DNA of 64,000 nt from Paenibacillus ihbetae (GTDB lineage Bacteria > Bacillota > Bacilli > Paenibacillales > Paenibacillaceae). The position numbers were made by a program, and so were the translations under genes. Below the pieces are notes generated by a model. The model was not told where the DNA came from. It made no database searches and worked only from the letters and a program-made list of their open reading frames with translations. This document shows, piece after piece, positions 33,494-42,212 of this stretch (the first letter of the stretch is position 1; the number at the start of each line of letters is the position of its first letter). Location of the stretch: NCBI RefSeq assembly GCF_002741055.1, contig NZ_CP016809.1:5682501-5746500 (forward strand), written 5' to 3'.

Positions 33494-34714
33494 ATGTCTA
33501 CTACATCATTGGTCGAAAAGAACTCCGTGTCCTCTGGACGCCGCTGGTTGATTTTTGCAGGCATTATTCTGATTGCAATTAACCTCCGTGCAGCGATCAC
33601 GTCCGTAGGGCCGTTAATCGGCATCATCCGGGATGATACCGGGATTTCGAATACATTGGCCGGCATGCTGACCACGCTGCCGCTGCTGGCATTTGCGCTG
33701 CTGTCTCCGATGGCGCCGGCTATGGCTAGAAAATGGGGATTGGAGACAACCCTGCTCCTGAGCATGGTGCTGCTCATGTTTGGCATCGGAATCCGTTCTT
33801 TATCCTCGCCGGTTACATTGCTGCTCGGCACTGCCTTTCTCGGTATGGCCATAGCGCTGGGGAATGTGCTGCTGCCTAGCCTGGTCAAACGCGATTTCCC
33901 GCGTCAGATCGGATTGATGACCGGTACCTATTCGGCATCCATGAACCTGCTGGCCGCCGTAGCATCCGGGGTCAGCATTCCGCTTGCTACCCAGGCCGGA
34001 CTCGGATGGCAAGGCGCCTTGCTGGTATGGGGAATCCTGGCGGTGATCGCTACAGCGGTGTGGGTCATCGAATGGCGAAGCAGTGACCGGAAGGCAGAGA
34101 TTCGTTCCGAACAGGGGAAAGCACCGAATGTGCTGCGTTCTTCGCTGACTTGGTATGTCACCTTTTTCATGGGATTGCAGTCGTTTACGTTTTATGTCAA
34201 CGTCTCCTGGATGCCGGAAATTTTGCGAAGCCAAGGCATGGATTACAGCGGTGCCGGGTGGATGCTCTCGATTCTTCAGTTCGTCAGCATACCGTTCTCA
34301 TTCATTATTCCGGTACTGGCCGGCCGCAACCCGAATCAGCGCTTGCTGGTCTCGATTTCGGCGATTTGCATGCTGGCGGGGTATCTCGGCTTATTGTTCG
34401 GATTAACGTCGTTGAATGTACTGTGGGTGATTCTGGTCGGCATTTCGGGCGGTGCGAACTTCAGCCTGTCGCTCATGTTTTTTACCCTCCGGACCCGGAC
34501 CGCTCAGGAGGCGGCTGCGCTGTCGGGCGTGGCCCAATCCCTTGGTTATTTGCTAGCAGCGATCGGGCCGATGCTTATCGGTTTCCTGCATGATATAACC
34601 ACAGGCTGGAAGGTTCCGCTTATGATTTTGTCCGCCGTTGTTGTTCTCCTGTTCCTGTTTGGACTGGGTGCAGCCAAGCCGGGATACCTGAAGGTACGGG
34701 GAGAGCAGGAATAG
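33494..34714 (+). CDS. MFS transporter, CynX/NimT (YeaN/YycB-like) family
   Basis: A 406-residue, 12-helix major facilitator protein. The NLRAAITSVGPLIGIIRDDTG segment in the first helix-loop is diagnostic of the cyanate/2-nitroimidazole transporter group, and GTYSASMNLLAA lies in the middle helices. Substrate unknown; relatives export nitroimidazoles or take up cyanate. The ATG at 33494 (MSTTSLVEK) follows GAGGAGTCTTATC; an in-frame GTG at 33479 overlaps that site. The gene is GC-rich like the host background, in contrast to the receptor array, so the array's low-GC block ends between 33293 and 33494. Confidence 0.88.
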   Translation: MSTTSLVEKNSVSSGRRWLIFAGIILIAINLRAAITSVGPLIGIIRDDTGISNTLAGMLTTLPLLAFALLSPMAPAMARKWGLETTLLLSMVLLMFGIGIRSLSSPVTLLLGTAFLGMAIALGNVLLPSLVKRDFPRQIGLMTGTYSASMNLLAAVASGVSIPLATQAGLGWQGALLVWGILAVIATAVWVIEWRSSDRKAEIRSEQGKAPNVLRSSLTWYVTFFMGLQSFTFYVNVSWMPEILRSQGMDYSGAGWMLSILQFVSIPFSFIIPVLAGRNPNQRLLVSISAICMLAGYLGLLFGLTSLNVLWVILVGISGGANFSLSLMFFTLRTRTAQEAAALSGVAQSLGYLLAAIGPMLIGFLHDITTGWKVPLMILSAVVVLLFLFGLGAAKPGYLKVRGEQE

Positions 34715-35366
34715 ACCGGAATCGATTGTAATCGATTGTTTGCTCGGTAATCCAACGTCCACTGCGGGTTGGGAGTTCATATGTTTCGGCGTGACAGATC
34801 GATTCTTCCGTGCACAAGCAAAATGAATGTTCAAGCGTAAGAAGCTTCACAGCACTGCAAGTTCATCTGCTCATAATAATCTTTAGCGTGATGAGGTCAG
34901 CCAGAATTTCTGGCTGGCCTATTTCGTTTATGAGCATCCGAATTTGTTGAAGGTACCACCTCTGAAACTTGCCGCTCCCTAGCTATTTCTTGAACGATTT
35001 ATGGTAAAAAACCTCTGTAACAAGACATTTTCCAGGTCCCTTTTGCACGATTTATCGTATAACTCTGAAACCTGCCGCTCCTAAGCCCGTTTATGCGACC
35101 ATTCTATGGACACAGGGAGAACCTTAAACATGGACCCGCTTTCTCTCCAGGTGAAGACATCCTCCCAGCGAAGAACTCCTCCTCCGGCAATACATTTTAC
35201 ACAGCGTTAACATAAATCTGTAGATGGTTACGACGCATCTGATATATCCTATAGGTTGACCAATAAAAGAGACTGGCATTGAAAGAGCTTTGGCAAACGT
35301 GCTGAGAACGGACAGGACAGTCAAGGCTCTGTGATATGACTGTTGACCAAGGGGAGAGAAGTGGCG
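34715..35366. other. 652-bp intergenic region with an imperfect 51-53 bp tandem repeat
   Basis: No convincing gene was found on either strand. A hairpin GGTCAGCCAG (34895-34904) / CTGGCTGGCC (34910-34919) followed by TATTTCGTTT is the likely terminator for the MFS gene. Next come three imperfect repeats that begin ACCTCTGAAAC, ACCTCTGTAAC and ACTCTGAAACC at 34958, 35011 and 35062. The rest of the region, including the leader of the chromate transporter gene, shows no recognisable structure. Confidence 0.6.
34958..35110. repeat. Three-unit imperfect tandem repeat (51-53 bp)
   Basis: Units run about 34958-35010, 35011-35061 and 35062-35110. Units 1 and 3 share CTCTGAAAC(T/C)TGCCGCTCC, and units 1 and 2 share ACGATTTAT followed by GGTA or CGTA near their ends. 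The degree of divergence suggests an old expansion or a dispersed intergenic element present in neighbouring copies. Confidence 0.55.
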
Positions 35367-36596
35367 ATGAACATGGAGAAGCAGCAGACGGAGAACCGGC
35401 TTGCCTATGACACGCAGCAAGGCCGATGGCGCGCAATACGCGAAACCTGGTGGACCGCGCTCCAGCTTGGATTAACCTCATTCGGAGGTCCGATTGCCCA
35501 TCTTGGCTATTTTCATACGACCTATGTAAGGCAGAAGAAATGGCTGGACGAGAAATCCTATGCAGACCTGGTCGCGCTGGCGCAATTTCTGCCCGGCCCT
35601 GCCAGCAGCCAGGTAGGCATCGGCGTGGGTGTCATGCGTGCCGGAATATGGGGCGGAATCATCGCATGGCTCGGCTTCACGCTCCCATCGGTTGTCATGC
35701 TGATGCTCTTTGCATATTTGATGGAGGCTTTCGATCCGGGCGCGGCAGGCTGGATCCAAGGTCTCAAAATCGTGGCGGTTGCGATTGTCGCACAGGCCGT
35801 GCTCGGAATGGCCGGGAAGCTGGCCTCCGGTCCGATCCGCGCTGCGGTTGCTTTTGCGGCCATGTCTGTTGTGCTGCTCTGGACCTCTCCTGTCGCCCAG
35901 GTAACAGTTATCGCCGCTGCGGGTGCCCTCGGCTGGTGGATCTTCAGGAAGAAGCAAGGGGAGGAAGAGGCGGCACCGAAACAGGCGCGAATACCGATCA
36001 GCCGGAGGGCAGGGCTGGTATGCCTCGGTCTGTTCCTGATCCTGCTGCTCGGCTTGCCTCTCCTGGCCAGCTTGTCCAGCAGCACCGGGATTGCCGTAGT
36101 GGACAGCTTCTATCGTGCCGGATCACTGGTATTCGGCGGCGGTCATGTCGTGCTGCCGCTTCTTGAGAGCGAAACGGTAGCGAACGGATGGATGACTAAA
36201 GAGGAATTTCTGACCGGGTATGGGGCAACGCAGGCGGTTCCGGGACCTCTGTTTACATTTGCGGGTTACCTGGGGATGCTGATTCAAGGCGTGCCTGGAG
36301 GCATTCTGGCGACGCTCGCCATCTTTTTGCCGGGATTTCTGCTCATCGTCGGCGTCATGCCTTTCTGGAACACGATTCGTACCCATGCGAAGCTCCAGGG
36401 AATGCTGACGGGAATGAATGCAGCGGTTGTAGGCATCCTGCTGGCCGCCCTGTACCACCCGATCTGGACATCCTCGATTCACGGATCGATTGAATTTGTC
36501 ATCGGTGCAGGTTTGTTCGCCATGCTGATGTTCTGGAAATGCCCACCTTGGGTGGTCGTGCTCGCCGGTGCGGCAGCCGGGCAACTGCTGTTGTAA
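35367..36596 (+). CDS. chrA: Chromate efflux transporter, CHR family (two-domain)
   Basis: A 409-residue membrane protein with two homologous CHR halves. The first half begins FGGPIAHLGYFHTTYVRQKKWLDEKSYADLVALAQFLPGPASSQV; the second has the matching FGGGHVVLPLLE, then GYGATQAVPGPLFTFAGYLG. These duplicated FGG...PGP motifs define long-chain ChrA proteins, which export chromate. The ATG at 35367 has GGGGAGAGA eight bases upstream; a TTG at 35343 would lengthen it by eight residues. Single gene with a weak hairpin (36653-36680) after it. Confidence 0.93.
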   Translation: MNMEKQQTENRLAYDTQQGRWRAIRETWWTALQLGLTSFGGPIAHLGYFHTTYVRQKKWLDEKSYADLVALAQFLPGPASSQVGIGVGVMRAGIWGGIIAWLGFTLPSVVMLMLFAYLMEAFDPGAAGWIQGLKIVAVAIVAQAVLGMAGKLASGPIRAAVAFAAMSVVLLWTSPVAQVTVIAAAGALGWWIFRKKQGEEEAAPKQARIPISRRAGLVCLGLFLILLLGLPLLASLSSSTGIAVVDSFYRAGSLVFGGGHVVLPLLESETVANGWMTKEEFLTGYGATQAVPGPLFTFAGYLGMLIQGVPGGILATLAIFLPGFLLIVGVMPFWNTIRTHAKLQGMLTGMNAAVVGILLAALYHPIWTSSIHGSIEFVIGAGLFAMLMFWKCPPWVVVLAGAAAGQLLL

Positions 36597-36652
36597 CCCG
36601 AATCGGTCAACGCCGACAATCATACTCCCGGTTCTCATACAGCGGGATACCG

Positions 36653-36684
36653 TAGGCTCTGGATCCTAATCCGGAGCCTATTTG
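36653..36684 (+). terminator. Possible terminator after chrA
   Basis: An 11-bp near-perfect stem (TAGGCTCTGGA, 36653-36663, with TCCGGAGCCTA, 36670-36680) is followed by TTTG only. Confidence 0.5.
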
Positions 36685-36828
36685 CCGTTACAGGAGTAAT
36701 TCTTGCCGGATTGGTTAAATATGTAGGGTGTATCAATAAGAACAAAGAGCCAGCATCTTCCTCAGCAGATTGATGGAAAATGCGAAACAAACCTGAATCC
36801 GGTATAGAAAAGAGTGGGTGTATAAACG

Positions 36829-37761
36829 ATGAACAGCACGGACGTGAAGGATTGTATCATTGTCGGAGGCGGCATTGCGGGATTACAGGCTGCGATCCAG
36901 CTGGGGCGGTATTCCGTCTATTCGGTTGCAGTCATTGACCGAGGAACGGGACGGTCGGTCATCTGCAGGAGCTATCATAATATTCTTGGTTGGCCGAAAG
37001 GCGTGTCCGGCAAGGAGCTTAGGGAGCTTGGCCGAGCGCAGGCCGAATCGTACGGCGTGGATTTTATAGAAAATGACATCCGGAAGGCGAACAGGCTGGA
37101 GGACTATTTTGAATTGACGGGAAAAGACGGGACGGTATACAGGGCGAAGACGCTCCTATTGGCAACCGGATTGTCGGACCGGTTCCCCGACGTTCCGGGA
37201 CTGCTGGAGACGCTGGGCAGTACCGTCTATGTATGTCCGGACTGTGACGGATATGAAATTCAGGACCGGAAGACCGTCGTACTCGGAACGGGCGACCCTG
37301 GGGCCAATATGGCACTTTTGTTATCCGAGCGAACGGGTGATATGACGTACGTCAATCATGAGGGTAAGCCAGCATCCGCAGAGCTTATGCAGCGGATAGC
37401 GGAACGGGGAATATCCTATATCGAGGAGCGCGTGACGGAGGTCAAATGTAAAGGAGATGGGGTAATCTCGTCCATAGAGCTGGCGGACGGGCAATCCATC
37501 CCGGCCGAGCGCGGCTTTATCGCCTTTGGCGGAAACCGGATCCATTCCGATCTGGCAAGGCAGCTTGGGGCCGAGCTGGAGCACAATCAGCATGTCAAGA
37601 CGGATCCGAGGTCCAAGATGACCAATGTCAACTATCTGTGGGCCGCCGGAGATATCGGAGTGCATTCCGAATTGACCACCGTAGCCATGGGAGAAGGGGC
37701 GACGGCGGCGATCTGGATCAATAAGGAGCTTCGAAAAATAGCCGATCCAACTCGAAAATGA
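36829..37761 (+). CDS. NAD(P)/FAD-dependent oxidoreductase, thioredoxin-reductase-like
   Basis: A 310-residue flavoprotein. FAD-binding GGGIAGLQAA (residues 12-21), redox-active pair CPDC (about 138-141, where thioredoxin reductases have CATC), NAD(P)-binding GTGDPGANMA, and the C-terminal FAD motif LWAAGDIG. The length and order match low-Mr thioredoxin reductases and their relatives such as those reducing ferredoxin, bacillithiol or gliotoxin-like dithiols. No thioredoxin gene is adjacent. The partner protein is not known. Possible role: thiol-disulfide reduction. It ends at a shared bidirectional terminator. Confidence 0.88.
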   Translation: MNSTDVKDCIIVGGGIAGLQAAIQLGRYSVYSVAVIDRGTGRSVICRSYHNILGWPKGVSGKELRELGRAQAESYGVDFIENDIRKANRLEDYFELTGKDGTVYRAKTLLLATGLSDRFPDVPGLLETLGSTVYVCPDCDGYEIQDRKTVVLGTGDPGANMALLLSERTGDMTYVNHEGKPASAELMQRIAERGISYIEERVTEVKCKGDGVISSIELADGQSIPAERGFIAFGGNRIHSDLARQLGAELEHNQHVKTDPRSKMTNVNYLWAAGDIGVHSELTTVAMGEGATAAIWINKELRKIADPTRK

Positions 37762-37809
37762 ACATGAAACGAATCGAAGGGTTACCCTGTTTGCAAGTAA
37801 TTTGCCTAT

Positions 37810-37863
37810 AAACCCGCCTCTAGGAGAAGGGATCTTCAACGAGCCCTGCCAAGGGGCGGGTTT
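37810..37863. terminator. Bidirectional terminator between the flavoprotein gene and the YneQ-like gene
   Basis: Arms AAACCCGCC (37810-37818) and GGCGGGTTT (37855-37863) enclose a long loop with further pairing, and lie between convergent genes. Confidence 0.7.
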
Positions 37864-37864
37864 A

Positions 37865-38167
37865 TTAAGTCAAGCCGAAACGGGTGATATGGTCCTCCAG
37901 CTTATATTTTCGCAGCAGCTCCGTTTGCTTCGGGCCGAGTAAGTCGAAATGCGGATAAGGCTGCCGGTCATGAATATATTGGGGGTTCAGCCCGTTGGTC
38001 AAGCACCAGTCCGCAAGCCGCCGGAGGTCCGAGCATCCCACCTTCGTTACGGTATGATACTGAGGGAAGCGCTGATCATACCAGAAATGCGTCAAAAATG
38101 CGATTTCTCCCCGAGACACCTTCTGCTTCCATTGCTGCAATTCTTGTTTGGTGATGCCGAATGCCAT
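37865..38167 (-). CDS. YneQ-like small protein, unknown function
   Basis: A 100-residue soluble protein beginning MAFGITKQELQQWKQKVSRGEIAFLTHFWYD and containing HTVTKVGCSDLRRLADWC and YPHFDLLG. From memory this resembles B. subtilis YneQ; no biochemical function is established. Conserved His, Tyr, Cys and Asp residues could form a small catalytic or binding site. The start at 38167 is supported by its position against the likeness. It is a single gene convergent with the flavoprotein gene. Confidence 0.75.
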   Translation of the reverse strand: MAFGITKQELQQWKQKVSRGEIAFLTHFWYDQRFPQYHTVTKVGCSDLRRLADWCLTNGLNPQYIHDRQPYPHFDLLGPKQTELLRKYKLEDHITRFGLT

Positions 38168-38315
38168 GTTGGTCTCATCCTTGTAAGAGTATTCATGCTT
38201 CCCATTATACCAGCATATACTTCACTGCACCTAATGCATTCTATGCCTGTATCGAACATGATCCGCCGAAACGCGATGCAAGGCTGAATGACGGATGTGA
38301 AGAGGGGGAAGCGCC

Positions 38316-38684
38316 ATGATTCTGGAAACCGCTGTTCTGCAAATCAAGCCGGGGCTGGCTAGTGAATTCGAGAGTGTCTTCCGGACGGCTTCAGCCGTTC
38401 TGTTGACCAAAAAAGGCTATATTGACCATGAGCTTCACAAATGCGTGGAGAATCGGGACGAATATATACTCCTGATCCGTTGGACAGGGATCAAGGACCA
38501 TCTGATCGGCTTCAGAGGCCATCCGGATTACAAGACATGGGTTCAGGCTTTAGAGCCTTATTATGCCGATCCGCCGCAGATTAAGCACTATATTGACATC
38601 CGCGTGGACAGCAGGGAGCAGGCGGAGCAGGAGTTGGCCGAGCTCGCGGAAACCGGCGATGGCCGGACGGCATATGGTCCATAA
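38316..38684 (+). CDS. Antibiotic biosynthesis monooxygenase (ABM) domain protein
   Basis: A 122-residue protein with a dimeric ferredoxin-like ABM fold: ILETAVLQIKPGLASEFESVFRTA, then GYIDHELHKCVENRDEYILLIRWTGIKDHLIGFRGHPDYKTWVQAL. Members include quinol monooxygenases and haem-degrading enzymes, but many are uncharacterised, and the active residues cannot be assigned here. The C-terminal 25 residues are acidic and probably flexible. GAGGGGGAAGCGCC precedes the ATG. Single gene. Confidence 0.85.
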   Translation: MILETAVLQIKPGLASEFESVFRTASAVLLTKKGYIDHELHKCVENRDEYILLIRWTGIKDHLIGFRGHPDYKTWVQALEPYYADPPQIKHYIDIRVDSREQAEQELAELAETGDGRTAYGP

Positions 38685-38799
38685 CATCCCGAGGGTGGAG
38701 CTTATAAGAGCACCTAAGAACTTCGGCTAATTTTACGGCTCGAACAGGAATCAAGGCAGCTGATGACGAACTTTGATGGATATGCTTAAAACATAAGGA

Positions 38800-39780
38800 G
38801 TGATTACCATCATTACCGATTTTGATTCCGTTCGACGCTTAAGAGACGAGATTCGTGACAACGTATCCAAGGTTATTATAGGGAAGGAGCAGCTCATTGA
38901 CAGGCTGTTCATCGCGATGGTGACCGCAGGCCATGTGCTCCTCGAGGATGTTCCGGGCACGGGGAAAACGCTGCTGGCAAAATCCTTATCAAGATCTGTC
39001 GACTGCACATTCAAGCGGGTACAATTTACGCCGGACCTGCTCCCCTCCGATTTGAGCGGCATCTATTTCTATAATCAAAAAATATCTGAATTCGAATTTC
39101 GACCAGGCCCGCTGTTTACGAATATCCTGCTTGCGGATGAGATTAACCGGGCTACGCCCCGCACGCAGGCCAGTCTGCTGGAATGCATGGAGGAGCGCCA
39201 GATCAGCATTGACGGCGTGACGCACGCGCTGCAGGAGCCGTTCCTGGTTATCGCGACCCAAAATCCGCTGGAGCAGCAGGGAACCTTTCCGCTGCCGGAA
39301 GCGCAGTTGGACCGTTTCCTGTTTAAGTTGAGCATGGGATATCCCTCCTCCGAGGAGAGCGTCAATATTCTAAAACGGTTCAAGGAACAGCAGCCGCTGG
39401 AATCGCTGACGGCGGTTGCGGCTTCAAGCAGCTTGATTCAAGCGCGGCAAGTCGTCAGCAAGGTGCACGTGAGCGATGAGCTGTTATCTTATATCGTACA
39501 GCTGGCCGAGCAATCAAGAGCCGACGAAGCCGTAGTCGCAGGCGTAAGCCCAAGGGGCTGCCAGGCACTGCTCAAGGCCGTCCAGGTACAGGCGGTTCTT
39601 GAGGGCAGAGCATTCGTGACGCCGGACGATGTGAAGACACTGGCTGTGCCGGCTTGGGCCCATCGTTTGCAGCTGCGCGGCGGCGTCAGGGGCCGGAGCT
39701 TGACGGAGGCGGCGGAGGATGTCATCAAGCGCCTGCTGACGCAGGTTCCGGTACCGACGGAAGCCGGCATCGCGCCTTAA
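38800..39780 (+). CDS. moxR: MoxR-family AAA+ ATPase
   Basis: A 322-326 residue ATPase: N-terminal VIIGKEQLIDRLFIAM, Walker A EDVPGTGKT, Walker B LLADEINRATPRTQASLLE, sensor 1 ATQNPLEQQGTFPLPEAQLDRFLFK, and a C-terminal helical lid. MoxR proteins act as chaperones for assembly or activation, usually with DUF58 partners. The start is odd. The only standard initiator near the N-terminus is GTG at 38800, but its G is the last base of the AAGGAG ribosome binding site (38795-38800). ATC at 38809 or ATT at 38812 have the correct spacing. First gene of the operon with DUF58, DUF4129 and, further on, pullulanase. Confidence 0.92.
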   Translation: MITIITDFDSVRRLRDEIRDNVSKVIIGKEQLIDRLFIAMVTAGHVLLEDVPGTGKTLLAKSLSRSVDCTFKRVQFTPDLLPSDLSGIYFYNQKISEFEFRPGPLFTNILLADEINRATPRTQASLLECMEERQISIDGVTHALQEPFLVIATQNPLEQQGTFPLPEAQLDRFLFKLSMGYPSSEESVNILKRFKEQQPLESLTAVAASSSLIQARQVVSKVHVSDELLSYIVQLAEQSRADEAVVAGVSPRGCQALLKAVQVQAVLEGRAFVTPDDVKTLAVPAWAHRLQLRGGVRGRSLTEAAEDVIKRLLTQVPVPTEAGIAP

Positions 39781-39792
39781 GGGGGCTCGCGG

Positions 39793-40902
39793 ATGGGAGC
39801 TTACTGGATTTTGCTGATCGCCGCTGTAATCATTTTTTTGCAGGGCATGATCTTCAAGAGAATGGCGCTGAAAAAATTAACCTACAGCCGATCATTCAAG
39901 GCGTCATTCTGCTACGAGGGGGATTCGATCGAGCTGATCGAGACGATCGAAAACCGGAAAGCGCTGCCGGTTCCCTGGCTTAGGGTCGAATCGCAATTCC
40001 GGACAGGCCTGGCCTTTGAGAGCCAGCTGAATCTGAATATCAGCGAAGGCCAGTACAACCAGAATCATAAGAGCTTCTTCAGCCTTCTTCCCTGGACCAA
40101 AATCGTGCGCAGGCACCGCATCACGGCAAAGCAGCGCGGCGTGTACCGGCTTGGAACCGTATCCATGACGACGGGTGATCTGCTGGGGATCCAGTCCGTC
40201 GTGCAGAGCATGACGCTTGCCGGCGGGATTACGGTGTACCCGAGGCCGCTCGACGTCTCGGAGATGGAGCTCCCGGTACGGACATGGATCGGCGAGCTGC
40301 TGGTACGGCGATGGATTATGGAGGATCCGTTCCATATCTCCGGCGTGCGCGAGTACCGCAGCGGCGATCCGATGAAGGACATTCAATGGAAAGCGACTGC
40401 CCGGACGGGCAGCCTTCAGGTATACCGGCGGGATACGACCGCAGATTGCCGCCTTATGATCTACTTGAATATTGAAGATCATGAGGGGATGTGGACCAAG
40501 GTGACGCGGCCGGAGCCGATTGAATACGGGATTCGTCTGGCTGCGGGTATTAGCGCGCACCTGCTCTCGCAGGGCATCGAGGTTGGATTCGGTACGAACG
40601 GAGCCGTGGAGGATGGCGAGGAGCAGGACATGCTTCTCCCTGCAGCCGGCGGCGAAGGCCAGCAGAAATTGATCCTTGAACGGCTTGCGAAGCTTGAGCT
40701 CACCCGGAAGCTGTCGTTCCATGATTATCTTCTGTCCATGCTGGAACGCCAGGAGGAATCGGTGGATATGATCTTGCTCACGACGTATGTAAGTCCCCGG
40801 CTGGAAGCCTTGCTTGAGCGCTTTAGGATGAAAGGCCACTCCGTCGAGGTTACGCTTCTGGAGGACGGGATGATCGTGGCAGGCAAGGAGGTGTCCGCAT
40901 GA
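39793..40902 (+). CDS. DUF58 domain protein
   Basis: A 369-residue protein. One N-terminal transmembrane helix (AYWILLIAAVIIFLQGMIF), a beta-rich middle segment, and the conserved DUF58 core RSGDPMKDIQWKATARTGSLQVYRRD, which is related to a von Willebrand A-like fold. It is the customary partner of MoxR ATPases. Start ATG at 39793, 12 bases after the moxR stop, with GGGGG upstream. Its stop overlaps the next start (ATGA at 40899-40902), so the genes are co-translated. Role inferred: a MoxR-dependent membrane protein acting at the cell envelope. Confidence 0.9.
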   Translation: MGAYWILLIAAVIIFLQGMIFKRMALKKLTYSRSFKASFCYEGDSIELIETIENRKALPVPWLRVESQFRTGLAFESQLNLNISEGQYNQNHKSFFSLLPWTKIVRRHRITAKQRGVYRLGTVSMTTGDLLGIQSVVQSMTLAGGITVYPRPLDVSEMELPVRTWIGELLVRRWIMEDPFHISGVREYRSGDPMKDIQWKATARTGSLQVYRRDTTADCRLMIYLNIEDHEGMWTKVTRPEPIEYGIRLAAGISAHLLSQGIEVGFGTNGAVEDGEEQDMLLPAAGGEGQQKLILERLAKLELTRKLSFHDYLLSMLERQEESVDMILLTTYVSPRLEALLERFRMKGHSVEVTLLEDGMIVAGKEVSA

Positions 40903-42200
40903 GGATCCGCGGATTCGGGATGCTGCAGGCTTTCTTCAACAGCCTGGTGGAGTGCGTGCTTTATTTCCCTGTGCTTTTCATTCCCGCCTATTTTCTGTTC
41001 CCCGATTCGTTAAGATGGCTTTGGCCGGCTGCTGCATTGGGCGCATATCTGATCGGCTATGCCGGCAGCGCCTTGCTTCGCTTGAACCGGCAGTTCAAAG
41101 CAGTGATGTGGGCCGTTATCGTATCCATCGCCCTGGGGAGCTGGCTGTTAGGCGTGGACCTGCTTCTAGCTTATGCGATACCGGTACTATTCACAGCCAG
41201 CTATCGCGGAAGCCGGATGGAGCAGATCAATTGGAGCAGCATGTTCCCCGGAACCTATTACCTGGCCGGCCTGATTCTATACGGCGCAAGCAGCTTCGTG
41301 CTCGCCTTCATGGATTCCTTCCGGGAAGGAATGCCGGTCCTTACTTGGTTCGGAGCAGGCGCGCTGGCGCTTACGCTGCTCATCGTAAATCAGCAGCTGG
41401 TGCTGGACGAGACGCTTCCCGGCAATGACCGGCCCGTGCTGGAGCGCCGCGTGCTGCGATATAACCGCTCATTCATCGTGGTGCTGCTCCTGATCATCGC
41501 AGCGATCGCGTTTCTTCCCCAGCTCCGTCATTGGTTCGAGGAGATGGCCCGAGGGCTGACCGCATGGTTATCGGGGCTGTTCAGCGCAGGAACGGAGACA
41601 CCTCCGGAAACGCCGGCGGCGCCTCAACCGCCGCCTGAGCTCCAGCTGCCCGACAGCGAGCAGAAGGCGCCGAGCCGGTTCATGAAATCGTTGGAGACGG
41701 TGCTGGTATACGGCGTATTTATCGCGATTGGCATCGGCCTTTTGCTGCTTTTTATGAGATTTGGGAAGCAGCTGCCAAAGCTCCTTGGGATCCTCTCCAA
41801 GTGGATGAATCGGATGATGTCCCGGCAAGAGACGCAAGCGTCGCTGGGGTATGAGGATGAGGTCGAGGATATCGAGCATGAACGAGCTGGACAGCGGCTG
41901 CGGCGGGCTCTTGCCAGCGTGCGTTTCTCCAAGAAGGACCGCGGCGAAGAGCGGCATGATCCGAATCGGATCATCCGCCAAATGTACCGAAGGATACTTT
42001 TGCAAAGCATCAGGGAAGGGTATAATTGGAAGGCGGCCTTAACGCCAAGGGAAACGGAGAACGACCTGAAGGACTGGCAGGAACATTCGCAGGAGCGGAT
42101 GCCCAAGACCTTGGTCGAGCTCTACGAGAAAGCCCGTTATGGTAATCGGTCCTTAACGGAAGAAGAGGTACAGCGGCTGCAGAACAGCAGGAAGAGATGA
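40899..42200 (+). CDS. Membrane protein with C-terminal DUF4129-like domain
   Basis: A 433-residue protein. Residues 1-210 contain about six hydrophobic helices, then comes a Pro/Glu/Ala-rich linker (TPPETPAAPQPPPELQL), one more helix (VLVYGVFIAIGIGLLLLFM), and a cytoplasmic basic region ending in a DUF4129-type segment: QMYRRILLQSIREGYNWKAALTPRETENDL and LYEKARYGNRSLTEEEVQ. In comparable moxR operons the third gene usually also carries a transglutaminase domain between such parts; none is visible here. ATGA-coupled to DUF58. The start of the pullulanase gene follows after 12 bases. Confidence 0.8.
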   Translation: MRIRGFGMLQAFFNSLVECVLYFPVLFIPAYFLFPDSLRWLWPAAALGAYLIGYAGSALLRLNRQFKAVMWAVIVSIALGSWLLGVDLLLAYAIPVLFTASYRGSRMEQINWSSMFPGTYYLAGLILYGASSFVLAFMDSFREGMPVLTWFGAGALALTLLIVNQQLVLDETLPGNDRPVLERRVLRYNRSFIVVLLLIIAAIAFLPQLRHWFEEMARGLTAWLSGLFSAGTETPPETPAAPQPPPELQLPDSEQKAPSRFMKSLETVLVYGVFIAIGIGLLLLFMRFGKQLPKLLGILSKWMNRMMSRQETQASLGYEDEVEDIEHERAGQRLRRALASVRFSKKDRGEERHDPNRIIRQMYRRILLQSIREGYNWKAALTPRETENDLKDWQEHSQERMPKTLVELYEKARYGNRSLTEEEVQRLQNSRKR

Positions 42201-42212
42201 GGAGTGAAGAGC

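Noticed and set aside
33283..33582. A 99-codon frame after receptor 4, considered as a possible propeptide
   Set aside because: No signal peptide or hydrophobic core; it runs through the start of the MFS gene in another frame.
39904..40839. A 311-codon minus-strand frame opposite the DUF58 gene
   Set aside because: Antisense to a motif-bearing gene in a tight operon; no support for expression.
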